Assembly (NCBI GenBank): GCA_963082975.1
Contig: OY720350.1
Location: forward strand, 8,637,488-8,701,487
DNA length: 64,000 nt
Reading direction: 5' to 3'
Origin: Labia minor
Lineage: Eukaryota > Arthropoda > Insecta > Dermaptera > Spongiphoridae
Part shown: piece after piece, positions 33,625-47,100 of the stretch
How the letters are laid out: every line of letters begins with the position of its first letter
Numbering within the stretch: position 1 is the stretch's first letter
The notes under the pieces: generated by a model
What the model saw: the letters and a program-made list of their open reading frames with translations, nothing else
The model's database searches: none
What the model was told of the DNA's origin: nothing
Made by a program: the position numbers and the translations under genes

Positions 33625-34793
33625 AAACAGTGAATCACGGAATTAATGATAGTTAGTGGTTGATATTAAATTGAATTATTATGTAATTTACAAATTAAAT
33701 AGTGCCTGAAATAATTGATTTTTATTTTTCATTATTTTTTTTATTTTTTTATTGATTTGAGCTATTTTGAAAAAATACAGATTTACTATATTAGAAATGT
33801 GTGTAATTATATTATTAAATGTTTTAATTAAAATAAAAATATGTTTTTTCTTTTGATGAATTCTTAAAATGAAATTTTATAAAGAAAATATAAAATCACA
33901 TCATAACTAATTTTGACGAAACATTTCTAAAATATAAAAACATCATATAATTTTTATATATATATAAAAGTGATAAATTAAATCATATTCTGAGAAACTT
34001 ATTTAAGAGTAATCAATATATTTAATTACAAATTAAAAATAAAAAAAAAAATTCATTGAAGAAAGATTATGTATTTATATTTCTCTTTTGTTTTTGAACG
34101 TGAGAAATTTTTCAACAAGGACGATTCTTTATTTAAATTTTAAAACGGTGACTAATTGAGAGCAAATATGTATCAAGGATAAGATGAAAATATCTGATTA
34201 AATTATTAAATTGAATTATTGTATAGAAAATTAATAAAACAAAATAATTTATTTATTTTGTCGAATTTCCTTTCTTCAAGAATTTTTATCTCGAGCCCAC
34301 CCAATGGTATTATGCCCTTTTTCACTAATCTTTTATGTGTGTGTGTGTGTATGTGTTTATTATAATAATATCTTCAAACTCGTTAGTTTAAATTAAGTAT
34401 AGGAATCTTATAAAAGTTAATTAGAGAAATTTTAATTCTTTTGAATTAATTTAATTGAAATCTTAGACAGATAGATACTATATTTGATTATAAATTTAAA
34501 TTAAAAAATAACTATTTTACAAAATAAAAAAAAATATTGATTGTCATAAATATATACATACTTTAAAGAAAAACTAAAATTTGTATTTGAAATTAATTAG
34601 TATAATTTTCAAAATTTAACTTAATATGATAATGATTATTATATTTGTAGGAAATCATATTTGGTAGGAAGTATTCATGAAAACATGGACATTTACTCTT
34701 TAGAAATAGAACGCATACAAAGGGTCGTAGATGAGCAGGCGTGGTCAATGTCGCGAAGGTAAACACTTGTCTTGGCGAATAACGGACAGAATT
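33625..34793. other. Intergenic AT-rich sequence
   Basis: No gene. A short GT run is at 34,338-34,352. Positions 34,700-34,790 are GC-richer and contain AAAGGGTCGTAG and GCGAAGGTAAAC blocks that may belong to the promoter of cuticle gene 4. Confidence 0.45.
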
Positions 34794-34855
34794 AATTGCG
34801 TCAGAATAGAGAAGGGGTATAAATACAGATCGAGATGTTATTCAACAGCAGAATC
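34794..34855 (+). promoter_or_regulatory. Promoter of cuticle protein gene 4
   Basis: AATTGCGTCAG at 34,794-34,804 and TATAAATA at 34,818-34,825, with a TTATTCAACA start-site candidate about 30 bp after the TATA box. The spacing of the TTGCGTCAG element to TATA (13 bp) lies within the range seen at the other cuticle genes (8-19 bp). Confidence 0.65.
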
Positions 34856-34885
34856 GTCCGGGTCTCGATAATAGTAATTCTTTAA

Positions 34886-36148
34886 ATGACTGGAATGGTA
34901 ATAATAATAATAATAAACATTTAAATTTAATATTTTCAATATATTTTTCTATTTTTTTTTTAAATTTATCTATTTAACTTTTAGATGATGATTTTCGGAT
35001 TATTTCTGCTATCTCTCGGCATTACCACCGCCTCTGTAATTCCAATTGTTGTACCAAATAAACCTGAATACGCTTTTGGATATGGTGTTCAAGATCTCAC
35101 AACAGGCGACATTAAAAGTCAAGAAGAGGTCCGGAGCGGTGATGTCGTGCAAGGCCAATATAGCCTCATTGATCCTGATGGGACGAAGCGTACGGTTGAT
35201 TATGCTGCCGATGATATCAATGGATTTAATGCTGTTGTACGAAAGGAGCCTCTACCAATTATAGTAGCCCCAGTTGTAACAAAAACAGTGGCCACTGTAG
35301 GTCCAACACCTGTAGTTGCTGTAGCTCCTGCTCCAGCTCCAGTAGTTGCTGTTGCTCCTGCTCCAGCACCAGTAGTTGCTGTTGCTCCTGCTCCAGCTCC
35401 AGCTCCAGTAGTTGCTGTTGCTCCAGCACCAGTAGTTGCTGTTGCTCCTGCTCCAGCTCCAGTAGTTGCTGTAGCTCCAGCACCTGCAGTTGCTGTTGCT
35501 TCTCAAGCTGTCATTGCTGCTTCACCTGCTGTTAGTGTTGCCCCAGGTCCAGCAATAGAAGTGTCTTCTTCGTCTGTGGTAGTCGATCATCTTCCTTCTG
35601 TATCAGCTATCATTAATCCTCAAGTGGCTTTAGCTGCTCCTGCATTACCGTCTGTACATACAGGATCTGTAAGCATAAATTCTCATGCCATTGTTCCCAA
35701 TCATGGACCAATAGGTATTGCTGCCCCTTCAGTTCCTCTTTCAACTGCACTTAAATCTCCAGCAACAGTAACAATTGATGGTCCTTTACACAATTCTCAT
35801 GCTGGTTCATTTGATATTTCTCCACAACCAATTAATATACAAAATCAAGTTGTAGATGTTATACATGCACCAGTAGTGGCACAAAATGTTGCAGTTGGTG
35901 TTAAACATATTTCTAGTGCTCCTCCACTGCCTATTGTTGTTCCAGAACCAGCGGTGGTTGAATTAAATTCGGTTAAATTTGTTAATCCAGGAATTGTTAG
36001 TATTACCCCTAGTTCCATTGTTGGAGTTAAGACTGATGGAATTATCAATGTTACTCCCGCACCCTTTGTAGCATCTGAAGCTATTCATGTCACTCCTGCA
36101 CCAATTATTGGAATTAAAGCAAATAAATATAATGCAGCTAGTTGGTGA
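34886..36148 (+). CDS. RR-2 cuticle protein 4, Pro/Ala/Val-rich, two exons
   Basis: A chitin-binding cuticle protein of 391 residues. Exons are 34,886-34,897 (MTGM, donor GTAATA) and 34,985-36,148, joined in phase 0. The junction adds ATG ATG directly after the intron, so initiation inside exon 2 is also possible. A signal peptide ([15 protein letters not shown]) is followed almost at once by the RR-2 domain at about residues 33-90 ([41 protein letters not shown]). A block of APAPVVAV units follows, then a long Pro/Val/Ile/Ser-rich tail without repeats. It is longer than most RR-2 proteins because of this tail. A polyadenylation signal is at 36,353-36,358. Confidence 0.92.
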
Positions 36149-37277
36149 ACTGGTAAAATTCAAAAATGAGTTAAAAAAATAATATAGTTTTTGTATATAG
36201 TTTTTTTTAATATATAATTAATTCATAGATGTATGAAATTTATTTGAAACATTCCTGATTTAAGAAATTATTAATTTACAATAATTTTTTTATTATTTTT
36301 TAATAAAAAATTAATCTATACTTTTACGTAATAGTTATTGTATGAAATAGAAAATAAATATTTTTGTAAAATTAAATAACGTTTTATTTATATTTATTTA
36401 TTTTTTTATTTATTCCTTTTATTTTCTTCTCCCTCTCTCTCTCTCTTTTCAAGAGTTTTTATATATATATTAACTTTTATTTGGAAGTTTTATTTAGAAC
36501 TTGTATTATTTTAAATAAAAATTTATTGAAGATATTTACAATATGATATATTTATACTAATATAATACATTTACATTAACCTATTTCCTTCGTGTTTTTT
36601 AACCTTTTGTTGAATTTATATAATATCCCTTCTTTTGCCTTCCTTAGTAATCTCCAAAGTCCTTCCTCTCATTCTCTTATCCGACTTTTTCAAACCTTAA
36701 AAATTTCTCTCTCACTTTCTCTCTCGTCAAGTAACAAACAATTATTATTTCATTTTTGTTTATGAAATTAAAATTAAATCATTTGAGATGTCTAAAGAAT
36801 AGATTAATTCAATTATTTTTGTTTAATTATTTTTAAAAACATAATAGAATAATATTATTTCAATCATTAAAAAGTTGAAGGTAATAAAAAATAATATATC
36901 ATCAAGGTTTAATATTCATTCAAAGTGACCTAGAAAAATAAATAATTATGTTTTTCTATACTTATACTTTAAAAATGATTTAATCAAGAATTCCCGTTAT
37001 AATTTTTTACATACTTTTTTAAATATAAGCTCTTTTTATTAATTTTATATTTTCAATGGTCCACTCACTGCAATTATAGTCAAATTTATTCAATAAACTC
37101 TTATTTTCATAAAATTGATAATTGTTGGTCAAAATGTCAGTTGGTAAAAACGTGTTAGTCAATACCAAAAAATCAAAAAAATACAATATATCCAATAAAC
37201 TCTATAAACTTTAATTAAAATGAATATATATATATATATATATGTTGGTTTAGGTTTCCGTGAATGTTATTGTTATT
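36149..37277. other. Intergenic AT-rich sequence
   Basis: No gene supported. A - strand frame near 36,600-36,700 is rich in Lys/Arg/Glu but has no splice or homology support. The missing C-terminal exons of the aminopeptidase-like gene were looked for here and not found. Confidence 0.4.
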
Positions 37278-37475
37278 ATTATTATCAGATTTATCAGGGA
37301 TATAATCACGTATTTTTGTGAGATTGTTTTCTCGACGTTTCACACAGACTAAGACCCAGAATCCCAAAAATATTCCCACCTAAATAATCTCTTGAAAATG
37401 GCGCCAAAATGGGTGCCGAAACGTCGAGAAAACAATCTCACAAAAATACGTGATTATATCCCTGATAAATCTGAT

Positions 37476-37481
<6 letters not shown>
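37278..37481. mobile_element. Perfect 63-bp inverted repeat, Penelope-like end
   Basis: Arms at 37,278-37,340 and 37,419-37,481 are perfect inverted copies around a 78-bp centre. The inner part reads GGCGCCAAAATGGGTGCCGAAACGTCGAG. A GGCGCC/GGTGCC-type stem followed by GAAACGTC resembles the hammerhead-ribozyme region at the ends of Penelope-like elements, although the CUGAUGA box is not intact. Assignment is tentative. Confidence 0.5.
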
Positions 37482-37517
<36 letters not shown>

Positions 37518-37802
37518 AATATATATTTATTCTATATTTAAATCTTTACATAAAAAATCATAATAACTAAAATAAAAAAAAGATTTTAGAAAATATTAAA
37601 ATAATATATCAATATGTTCGTAATTCAGTCGTTTGATCTTGATATCTTTTTTTATTCATCTAAATATATCCAAAATTATTTCATTAAGAAAAAAAAGTCA
37701 AAAAATACTCATATTCAGGTGTTTCTAATGGACTAATGGATAACTAATAGTAAATTAAAAAAAAAATAAGTTGTGTGATTCATTTTCTAATTGTATTTAA
37801 AA

Positions 37803-37957
37803 TAAAAATCTGGAGTGTCTCCACTCGACTATCTCGCAAATTTGAATTGGAATAAATAACATATAAATATTATATTTAAATTAAATTTAATTAATTATAA
37901 ATTAAAATTAATAGATAATCTTTATTAAACCAGCGCATGTTTGGCTCTTTGTTGATG
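37803..37957 (-). mobile_element. HINE-B copy 7, 3' fragment
   Basis: Only the 3' part remains: hairpin, GCGAGATAGT (here on the - strand), AT-rich spacer and the GCGCATGTTTGGCTCTTTG block. It stops at TTGATGG. Confidence 0.65.
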
Positions 37958-38199
37958 GATATTTGTAATTAATTAATTAATATATTTCATAGATGATGAT
38001 GAGAGCATTAAAAAATGAAAAATGAAATAAATGATCAAAAAGTAGATAACGTTTAGTCGTAAAATTCAAATAATTTAATCCAAAAAAAAACATAAACAAT
38101 TAATTAAAATATTCATTTTAATATATAAATGTGGATAGAAAACAAATAAATAATATTTTTAATTAAAGAGAATGAATAAAATACATATTAATGAATTAC

Positions 38200-41100
38200 C
38201 TGGCAAGGTGGACGGACACACATCCCAATCGATAGGTGACTTATCACATTCACTTTGTAATGCAAACTAAAAGATTTTATTAAAAAATAAATATTAAAAT
38301 AAATAAATTCTATTCCTATTTATATTTATATTCTGTTTTTCCATGAAATTTGAAATAGTGGCTTTTCGCACGATTAGAAAAAAAAATTACTGGAATTATG
38401 CTGGTGAGGTCCCTTTTACTTTTTATTTAAAAAACAAAATAATATTATCTATATTAAAATAATAATTTATTATATTTATTAAAAAAGTAATTTAAAAAAG
38501 AATATTGACTGATAATCATTTACTAAGAATCAGATATTTATTAAATAAAATAAATAAATTATAAAATATATTATATTTATAATATATATTAATTTATTAA
38601 ATAAATAATTTATTAAATAAAATTTTATTTTTGATGAATCTAAATATATATATATATATATTTCTAATGATATTATCACAAAAATAGAGATGTAAAGAAA
38701 ACTTGATTGATATACGCAACGCGTAGATTCAATATCAATTTTCTATTCATGGATTATAATTGATGTTTAAGAGGTTGTGATAAGCACAGAACAGAAGCAC
38801 TTACTCTTCAATATAATAGACAGAACAATTGCATAATATTTTCATAGCGTAAATTAAATAAATTAATCAATGTTAATAATTAATCATAATAAAAAAGGAG
38901 AGGGTTGTTTAATAATAAATAATTCATTTAATACTAATCATACTATATATACTAATCAATCAATCAATCAATCAATTATCAATCTAGGTTCTTATTTCTT
39001 ATGAATAATATACCTAAAACGACTTATAAATTCTAAATTAATAATTAATATTTATTAAACCAGCGCATGTTTGGCTCTTTGTTGATGGCACCACGTCACG
39101 TGTTGGCGCGTGATTGGCAGTCAACGTTAAAAAATTAATTCTGGTACTTTCAGTGATTCAATCAAGCTGAAAGTCTATATATAGCAGTTTTATACAATTT
39201 TTAATCATGTGAAAAACTATCAAACATATGTCTTTATTTTTACGGTCACTTTAGAAGAAAAAAAATCAAAACGTTGTAGGTAATGACCCTCTTCCGGTTG
39301 AGCTACATTTCTCAAAAATTGATAGAAAACTACAAATTTTGAATAATGCCCATATTTCATCATTCTAGCTCAAACCGTTTTTGCGTAATCTTGGTTACAT
39401 ACATACACACATACACACACAGACATGTTTCTCAACCTTAGTGAAAATAATTCAGAAACCTTCAAAACGTATAAAAACATCAAAATCTCAACATCGAAAA
39501 TTTTCGTGATCGCAATACTATCTCTGGCGAGATATTAAAAATGAAGTACTAAATTGACAATTTTTTCCTATGATTTAATCTTTACATTGTCTAAATTATG
39601 AATGTATAAATTCATTTTAAAAAATATTTCTCTTGATTTTATAGAATTTAAATAATTTAACGAAAGCCTTCATTTGTTCTTAAAAATATTGATAATCACT
39701 TATTGATTGATTTTTTTTAAACTAAGATGCAAATAAAGAGAAGATAGATAAAAATGCAAACCAAAGAACACAAGGTAAACGGGATTTTTTAATCGATTGA
39801 TGGAAACTAGAGTAAAATATATATATATATATAGATTGTGAAGGTGGAAATAGAGTTTGCACTCACCGATCTTTAACAAGACGTTCGAGGCCACGGCGCA
39901 TTGTCATTTCTGAGAGTGAATAGTTCAGCATCCGCATTACCCAATGAACTGTATACAAGAAAAATGAGTTTAATTTTATTTATAATATGGATTATCATAT
40001 ACAAAATATTATTGGGTTGATGGATAAATTATGATGATTTTTGGTATGAAATAAAAAACCTGTTTTTTATTTTTTTCATATATTCATTCAATTATATAGT
40101 TTCCACCATTTAAAATCACTTTCTCCCATCTCTCTACTAACATATTAATGCCTTTAAAATAAAAATCCTCTGGTTTAAAAGAAAAATACGAATCAAGGGA
40201 GTTTTCACTTGTTTAATTGAACTGAATATTTTTTTGTTTAAATAATTTTGTAACGACCTGAAAAGATGAAAATCGTAAGAGGAGCAAGATCCGGAGAATA
40301 GGGAGGATGCTTCAAAACCTCCCAATTTAAGTCCCTAAATTTGTGCTGTGTCTTTATTGTCGTGTGTGGTCGCGCGTTGTCGTGATGAAAAATTACTCCT
40401 CTTCTGTTGACCAAAGCAGGCCTTTTTTATAATTTCTAGTTGATTGGTTAATGTCCATCTTCAACGCTATCTCCCTAGTGGTTAAATGTGGATCAGCTTC
40501 AATTAATGCCTTTAAAACATCGTCATCAGTCTTCAAAGGGTGTCCTGTTCTTGGTTTATAGGTCAATGAATGTTCTAAACCATCTCTGAGCTTGTCGAAC
40601 TTTAACAACACCTTCTCCGTATACGGCGCAAATGATTTTTGTGGCATAGTTTGCATTATTCCCTTTACGAAATTCGTAAAGCAAACAGTGTCGTAAATGC
40701 ACTTTGTCAACGGACATTTCAAAAAATCACGAGGGTTGTTAATTAGGTTTTAGCTGAACCAAAATTGAACTAAAAGCGAAAGGAAAAACATATTTATAAG
40801 ACAAAATAGTCTGGAAACAGATGTTATTCGGAGATTACAAGAAAAATTATTTTTTATCAGCACCATATAAAAACGTCATAATTTATCCATCAACCCATTA
40901 TTAATGCACTTTGTAAATCTAGTTTGTCTGGTTATCAACATTCCAGGGGCAAAGATTCAAAACTTGAAATTTATTATTGAAAACTAAAGAGACATTTATA
41001 TAAATATTGATTTTAAGATTTTGGAATTATTTTGTGTGAATCCTAATATCACAAGAATATACCTTTTACTCATTATTTCTTCAATAAATTTAAATTTAAT

Positions 41101-44100
41101 TAAAATTATTCTTGAATTTATAAAAAAATTAGAATAATTAGTTTTATAAATTTTTTATATTTAAATCTTTTACCTTTAGAAACGTTGAGATCCATTTTTT
41201 CTGAATCCACTCTACGAAGAGGTTTTGTATATTCATAATAGATTGCACTTGTTGAACATTGTTCCCATCTTACAATTTGATCCATCTATAAATGAAAATA
41301 TAACAATAATATTTTTTTTTTTCAATTCTTTTATTTATTTTATTTACAATGCAACTACAAAAATATTAAATATTACAAGCATTAATTATTATTTATTTTC
41401 AAAATTTAGTTATAAATAAAGTTATTTTTTACACATTTTAATTATTTACTTGTCCAATAACAAGTCAAACACTTTTTGCTTTTAAAGTATAGTACCTGGA
41501 ACACCGAGCTCTCGCTCGACCCTTTAAAAAATATTGATATACAATTCTTTAATTATTTATTACAATTATTAAATGTTACATCATTGCATCAATCTGATTA
41601 AAATGAATGGAACGTGGGGTCCTCAATAATAATAAATAATAATAATAATTAATAAATAATATTTTAGTGAAAAAATATTAAATTATAAAACTATCTTAAA
41701 ATTAATGAATAAATAAATATAAATTAATAATTTAATAAAAAATAAACGCGAAAATAGATAAAAAAAACAAAATCTTATAAATAAAAATGACTTTCGTAAT
41801 TGCATCACTCAATAACGCCTGGACCAATTTTGACAATTCTTTTTTTAAAATGTTCGTTGAAGTCCAAGGATGGTTTTTCCGGCGAGAAAAAATCGAATAA
41901 TTGTCGGGAAAACCCTAAAAACAGCCCTTTTCTTTACATTTTCTTATTGATGACGTCACAGCAAGGGAGGACGAACATTTGGAATAAAAGTTGTGCCTAT
42001 CTAACCTCCCTACCACTCCGAGAAATTCTCACAAAAAATGTTTATAATATTTTTACTTATTAAATCAAACTAAATATTATTTTTTATTTCAATATTTTTA
42101 ATGTTAATACAATAATTTTTATTTTATAATTTTTAATGTTAATACAATAATTTTTATTTTATAATCTATAAAATAATTTAATTATTTTAAAAAACGGCGG
42201 TCTTCATTTTTTTTACTCTCTACTGACTGTGACTGTAAGGATGCTCTGTGCTGTGAATCCCTTCCTTCTCAGTGTCGAATAGAAATAGATGATATTACTT
42301 GGATAAATAATAATAAGATAATTAATTAATTTTATCAAATAAATATCTAATTATTTTCAGGTAATTTTATATATATTTTAATATTATTATTATAGTTTTA
42401 ATTTTTTTAAGTAATTTCTTTTTATTTTAATTTTTATATTTAAGCTAAATATCATTTAATATTTTTTAAATTTAATAATTTAATTAAATACATTTGTTTA
42501 AAATTGTTTTTCATAATATCAATTAGTTTTAATTTCTATTTAAAACGTTTTATTTATTTAATTTAATTTTATTTATTTTTTGATCATATTATTTGTATTT
42601 TTATATTAATAATTGTTTTTTTTTAGATAATTTAAAACATTTCAATTGCCTTTTTTACTTGATTAATTTTGAATTTTGATTTTATTTATTTATTTACTTA
42701 AAAATTTAATTTTATTAAATAAATATCTAATTATTTTCAGGTAAGTTTATATATTTTTTATTTTTTAATCTCATTATGCTAGCTAAAATTGTTTGTTTGT
42801 ATTATTGAGGACCCCAGTTCAATTCATTTTAATCAGATTGATGCAATGATGCAAAATTTAATAATTGTAATAAATTTCTATCTTGAAAATTGTTACATAT
42901 TATTTAGGATATTATAAAAACAATTTCTTTCTTTAATTAATATTCATTTAAAATGATAATTAAAGAATATCTTATTCAAAATAAACTATTGAATAAATAT
43001 GATCTAATATTATTAAATCTTATCTTATAATATCTCTCTTATAATCTTATCTCTTATAAATCTTTTATTTTTATTTTGTTTACTTTGTTTTTTACCGACC
43101 GACGATAGTAAGGGAGGTATTGTTTTCACACCAAATTTCACATGTGGAGATTTTTACATATCTCCACGAATCATGCATTTTCTTAACAGAAAAAAGTATT
43201 TTTAGCATCATGTCTGTCCGTGCGTCCGTCCGTCCTTCCGTCTGTCCGTATAGATGTGTACAGCCTGAACGGCTCAACGGATTTTGATGAAATTTGGTAT
43301 ATTTACTTAATGCATCAGAGGGATGAATTGATCAACTTTTGGTGCAAATCCGGAAACCGTAAGTGGTAGTATTAGCGATCGACGATAGGATGGGAAGGGT
43401 TATTTTCACACCAAATTTCACATGAGGAGATATTTTTACATATCATCACGAATGTATTGGTTTTATCCTCGGGAAAAATCATCTTCATTATGTTTTTCTT
43501 AATTTAAAATTATATGACGTCACCCAGCCCTTCATGACGTCACAGCCTCCGTATTATGATCACGGGCAACGCCGGCTACTTCAGCTATATATTATAAATA
43601 AAATAAAATTAAAAATATTTATATTCTATGCCTATCTGTTTTTTATTACATTAATAGATATATTAAAATTATTTGAAATTGTTTCTGTAGCTGGAAATTA
43701 ATTTATTTCAAACCGTCCGTCGGTTCGGAACTGGCCACAGGTCAACTTATTTTTAAATAAATTAATAACATTTAAAGTAGCATAAAAAAATAATCGAGGC
43801 AGGAAAAGTGATGGGGTTTGAAATTAATAGTGATAATGCAAAATATAATTAGTATCAGAGCGAATAATACTTGCAAAGAATTTAAATCGAGGTTGCAATC
43901 GGGAAATTATTATCAAAGGGGATCAAAATTAAAATATATAAAACAATTATTTTTTCTGTTGTATTATATGGGTGGGAGGTATGGTCTATAACCCTGGGAG
44001 ATGAGAGTAGATTCAAAGTATTTGAGAATAGGATTCTTCCCAGCATTTATGGGCCAAAGAAAGATGAGGACACCGGGGAATAGCGGAGACTGCATAACAA

Positions 44101-47100
44101 GGAATTGCATGACCTCTATGCATCTCTAGATATAGGTCATAAAATAGAGAAGGCTGGGATCGGCAGGGCACATGGCTAGAATGGGAGAGGAAAAATATAT
44201 TGGTGGGGAGTTCGATTGGAAAACGTCCGTGTGGAAGACCAATTGTGAACAGGGTGGACAATGTAGGAAGGAACGTGAGTGAGATGGGACAGGGTAGGAG
44301 TTAGATGGTTATAGCTCAGAATAGGGACACTCGGGGGGGTACAGGGGGCGGAGCCCCCGTCTAGGTGTGGAGAGCGCCGAAGGCGCTCGGAGCAGCTAGT
44401 TAACTAATAAAAATTTATAAGATTTAACAAAAAATTAAACGACAAAACAGATTAAATTTTTTTTTTAAATATCATAAATATACTTACAATGTTTGAAAGA
44501 CAAATAAAAATAACTTTTAGATTTTTTTTTTGGTGAAAGATTAATAAATATATTTCGCAATTTGATTCTAAAATTCTATAAAAATAAATATTTTTAATTT
44601 TATTTCGAAATTAAATAAAAATTTTTAAAATATTTTAAATATAAATAAATATTAATACATTTTCAATTAAAAAGGAATGGCAAAAGGCAAATATGGATGA
44701 CGTATTTAAATTTAAATTAAGAAAAAACTAATGAAGATGATTTTTCTCCAGGCTGAACCCAATACAAATAGATTTGTCTTTATAAATATTACTTATCTAT
44801 GGTGTGAATTTCAAAAAAATTCCTTCGAGTGGTTAATTAATAAATTAATTCAAAAATATATATACAATTTTTGCTAGTATAATAAGATAAGATATAACAT
44901 TCTTTTTATTTATTCATTTATCTATTTATTTATTTATTCCACTCCTTCACTTTTGGGGTTTGGAGTACATTTACTAATTTAACAAGGAGAGTGTTGAGAT
45001 TTATTTACAAGTAAATATTTACAAATTAATGGTTATTACTAGGGTGACCATATTTCGAAAACACCAATCCGGGACAAAGGGTTTACCTATTTTTTTTTTA
45101 GAAGCAAATTGAAAAAATTTTTGAAAAAAAGTACAAAATATCCTAAATATTTTAAAAAAAACGGGACAATAGGCTGTCCCGAAGACTTTTTTCTGGACGC
45201 CGGGACAGAGCACCTAAAAACGGGACGTTTGGTCACCCTAGTTATTACTAAGTTCACATAATAAACCCTCTTAAGACGAAAGACTCGGTTATAGTAAAAT
45301 AATTTTCATTTTGTTTTTATTAAAACAAATATACGTAAAAAAAATATTTTTGGTTATTATTTGAATAATTTTAGGTTTTAAGGGGTTTTAATTAATTTAA
45401 TAAATATAAATATAAATAATGATTCTAATAATACCTGAAGTGTCACAGCAGACCCAAGGAAACTTGAAATTCCCTGAGCCACACTTGGATCTATACTTGA
45501 ATCGGGGGTGACCAAATGGCCCAACCATTGACGAGTCATTTGAGAGGCAAGCCGAGGAAGCGGGTCTGCATCCACCAATCGAGATTCACTGAAATTTTTT
45601 TTTTTTCGATAAATAAAAGAAAAAGAGGATTTAGATAGAAAAAAGATAAACTCAAGCTTACGGGAAAAATATCAAACCCCAATAATTTGCTTTGATTTGA
45701 TCATCGAAATATGGAAGAGCTGCCATTGTGAATTGGTCCAGGGAATAAGGAATTGAGAAATAGTTTTCGCACGCAGAAAGGAGTTTTGGAATTTGATGAC
45801 GCATCTCTCGTAGTCTATCAACGAATTCTCTTCGACCAAGAAGACGAATTCTTGGTCCCTTAAGAAAATAAAATAATTATTATAAAGAGAAATAATAATT
45901 AAATTAGAATTTTAGAAAATTATATTGAATAAGAATTGAGGAACGTCAAAAATTTAGAGGTGGGAAAGTTCAAAATACAGTCAATGTTAAAATATATTTT
46001 ATGTTAAAAAAATGAAAAATAATTATTTTTAAATAAAACAACCATAGAAATAAAAATATTTAAAAACTTAACAATTTAATTTTTCATTTTTTTTTTTTTT
46101 TGAATAAAAAATTAAATTAGCTCTTACTAATATATATATATATATAGATAGATAGATAGATAGATAATTATTATTTTTCAATATTATGCAATACGCAATT
46201 ACTAATTGATAAAAATGAACCAGAATATTGGATTGTCATCGGAGTTACATATGTATCCGAAATTTCAGCTCATTCGAACATTGGGAAATGAGTCAAATTC
46301 AAGTTGCAAGATTTGACGACAGGACACGGGTTGAATCTAAATAAAAGCGTGTAAAAATGTAATTATTTTTCTTGTAAATGAATGTTGACAAGCACCTTGA
46401 CATTGTTACGATCAAAACCTGCAGCATCATGAAGAGGTGAAATAAGAAAACCAAGGGAATGGAGAGCCATTCGTGGAGTGGTTTGGAAGCGATCCCATAT
46501 TACTCCATCATCGTCCACTTCGCTATGTGCAATTGGCGTTTGTGTCACAGCTGAATGATGCTTTGATCGACCCAGAGTTAATGAGATATTAGCCTTAAAA
46601 AAAATTTTAAAAATAATCATTTATTTGAATATTAATTTTGCTAAATATTCATTTCTTACATATTCATAACTTAAGTTATTAAAAATAAGATTTTTTTAAA
46701 ATACCAATAGCAATTCTCCAAAACAAAAAAATTATTATAAAAATAAATGTTTATTTTAAAGAATATATATATTGTAATATATAAGCAGAAAAATGCCTTT
46801 TAATAGGCAAAGATGGGAAATATTCTAAGGACAATTATAACAAACATCGCGACATGTGGATGATATAAAGAATTTTGCTAAATTGGAGAATGAAAGACCT
46901 TTGGTCATAAAACATCAAGGGAAACAGCCGACTGATACAATGGAAGGATGTTTTCAAATAAATAGTTAAAAGTTCTTTAATTCCTGTTGTATTAAAATTC
47001 AGAAAATGCAACACATGTGATCTCCAGATGTACAGAGACCCATTCGTGTAATCCAAAGTGGGGGAAGGGGTGGACAATGCTCCGGACTAGCCATGGAAGG

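Noticed and set aside
35252..35506. - strand frames rich in Leu-Glu-Gln or Trp-Ser over cuticle gene 4
   Set aside because: They mirror the APAPVVAV repeat and carry no independent signal.
36600..36710. Possible C-terminal exon on the - strand
   Set aside because: It has a short Lys/Arg-rich frame only, no M1 C-terminal features and no convincing splice acceptor.
46195..46345. Possible extra exon of the aminopeptidase-like gene after a TTTAG acceptor at about 46,340
   Set aside because: The frame reaches a stop after 23 codons, and the neighbouring exons already join in phase 0 with continuous M1-like sequence. The stretch looks like a transposon fragment.
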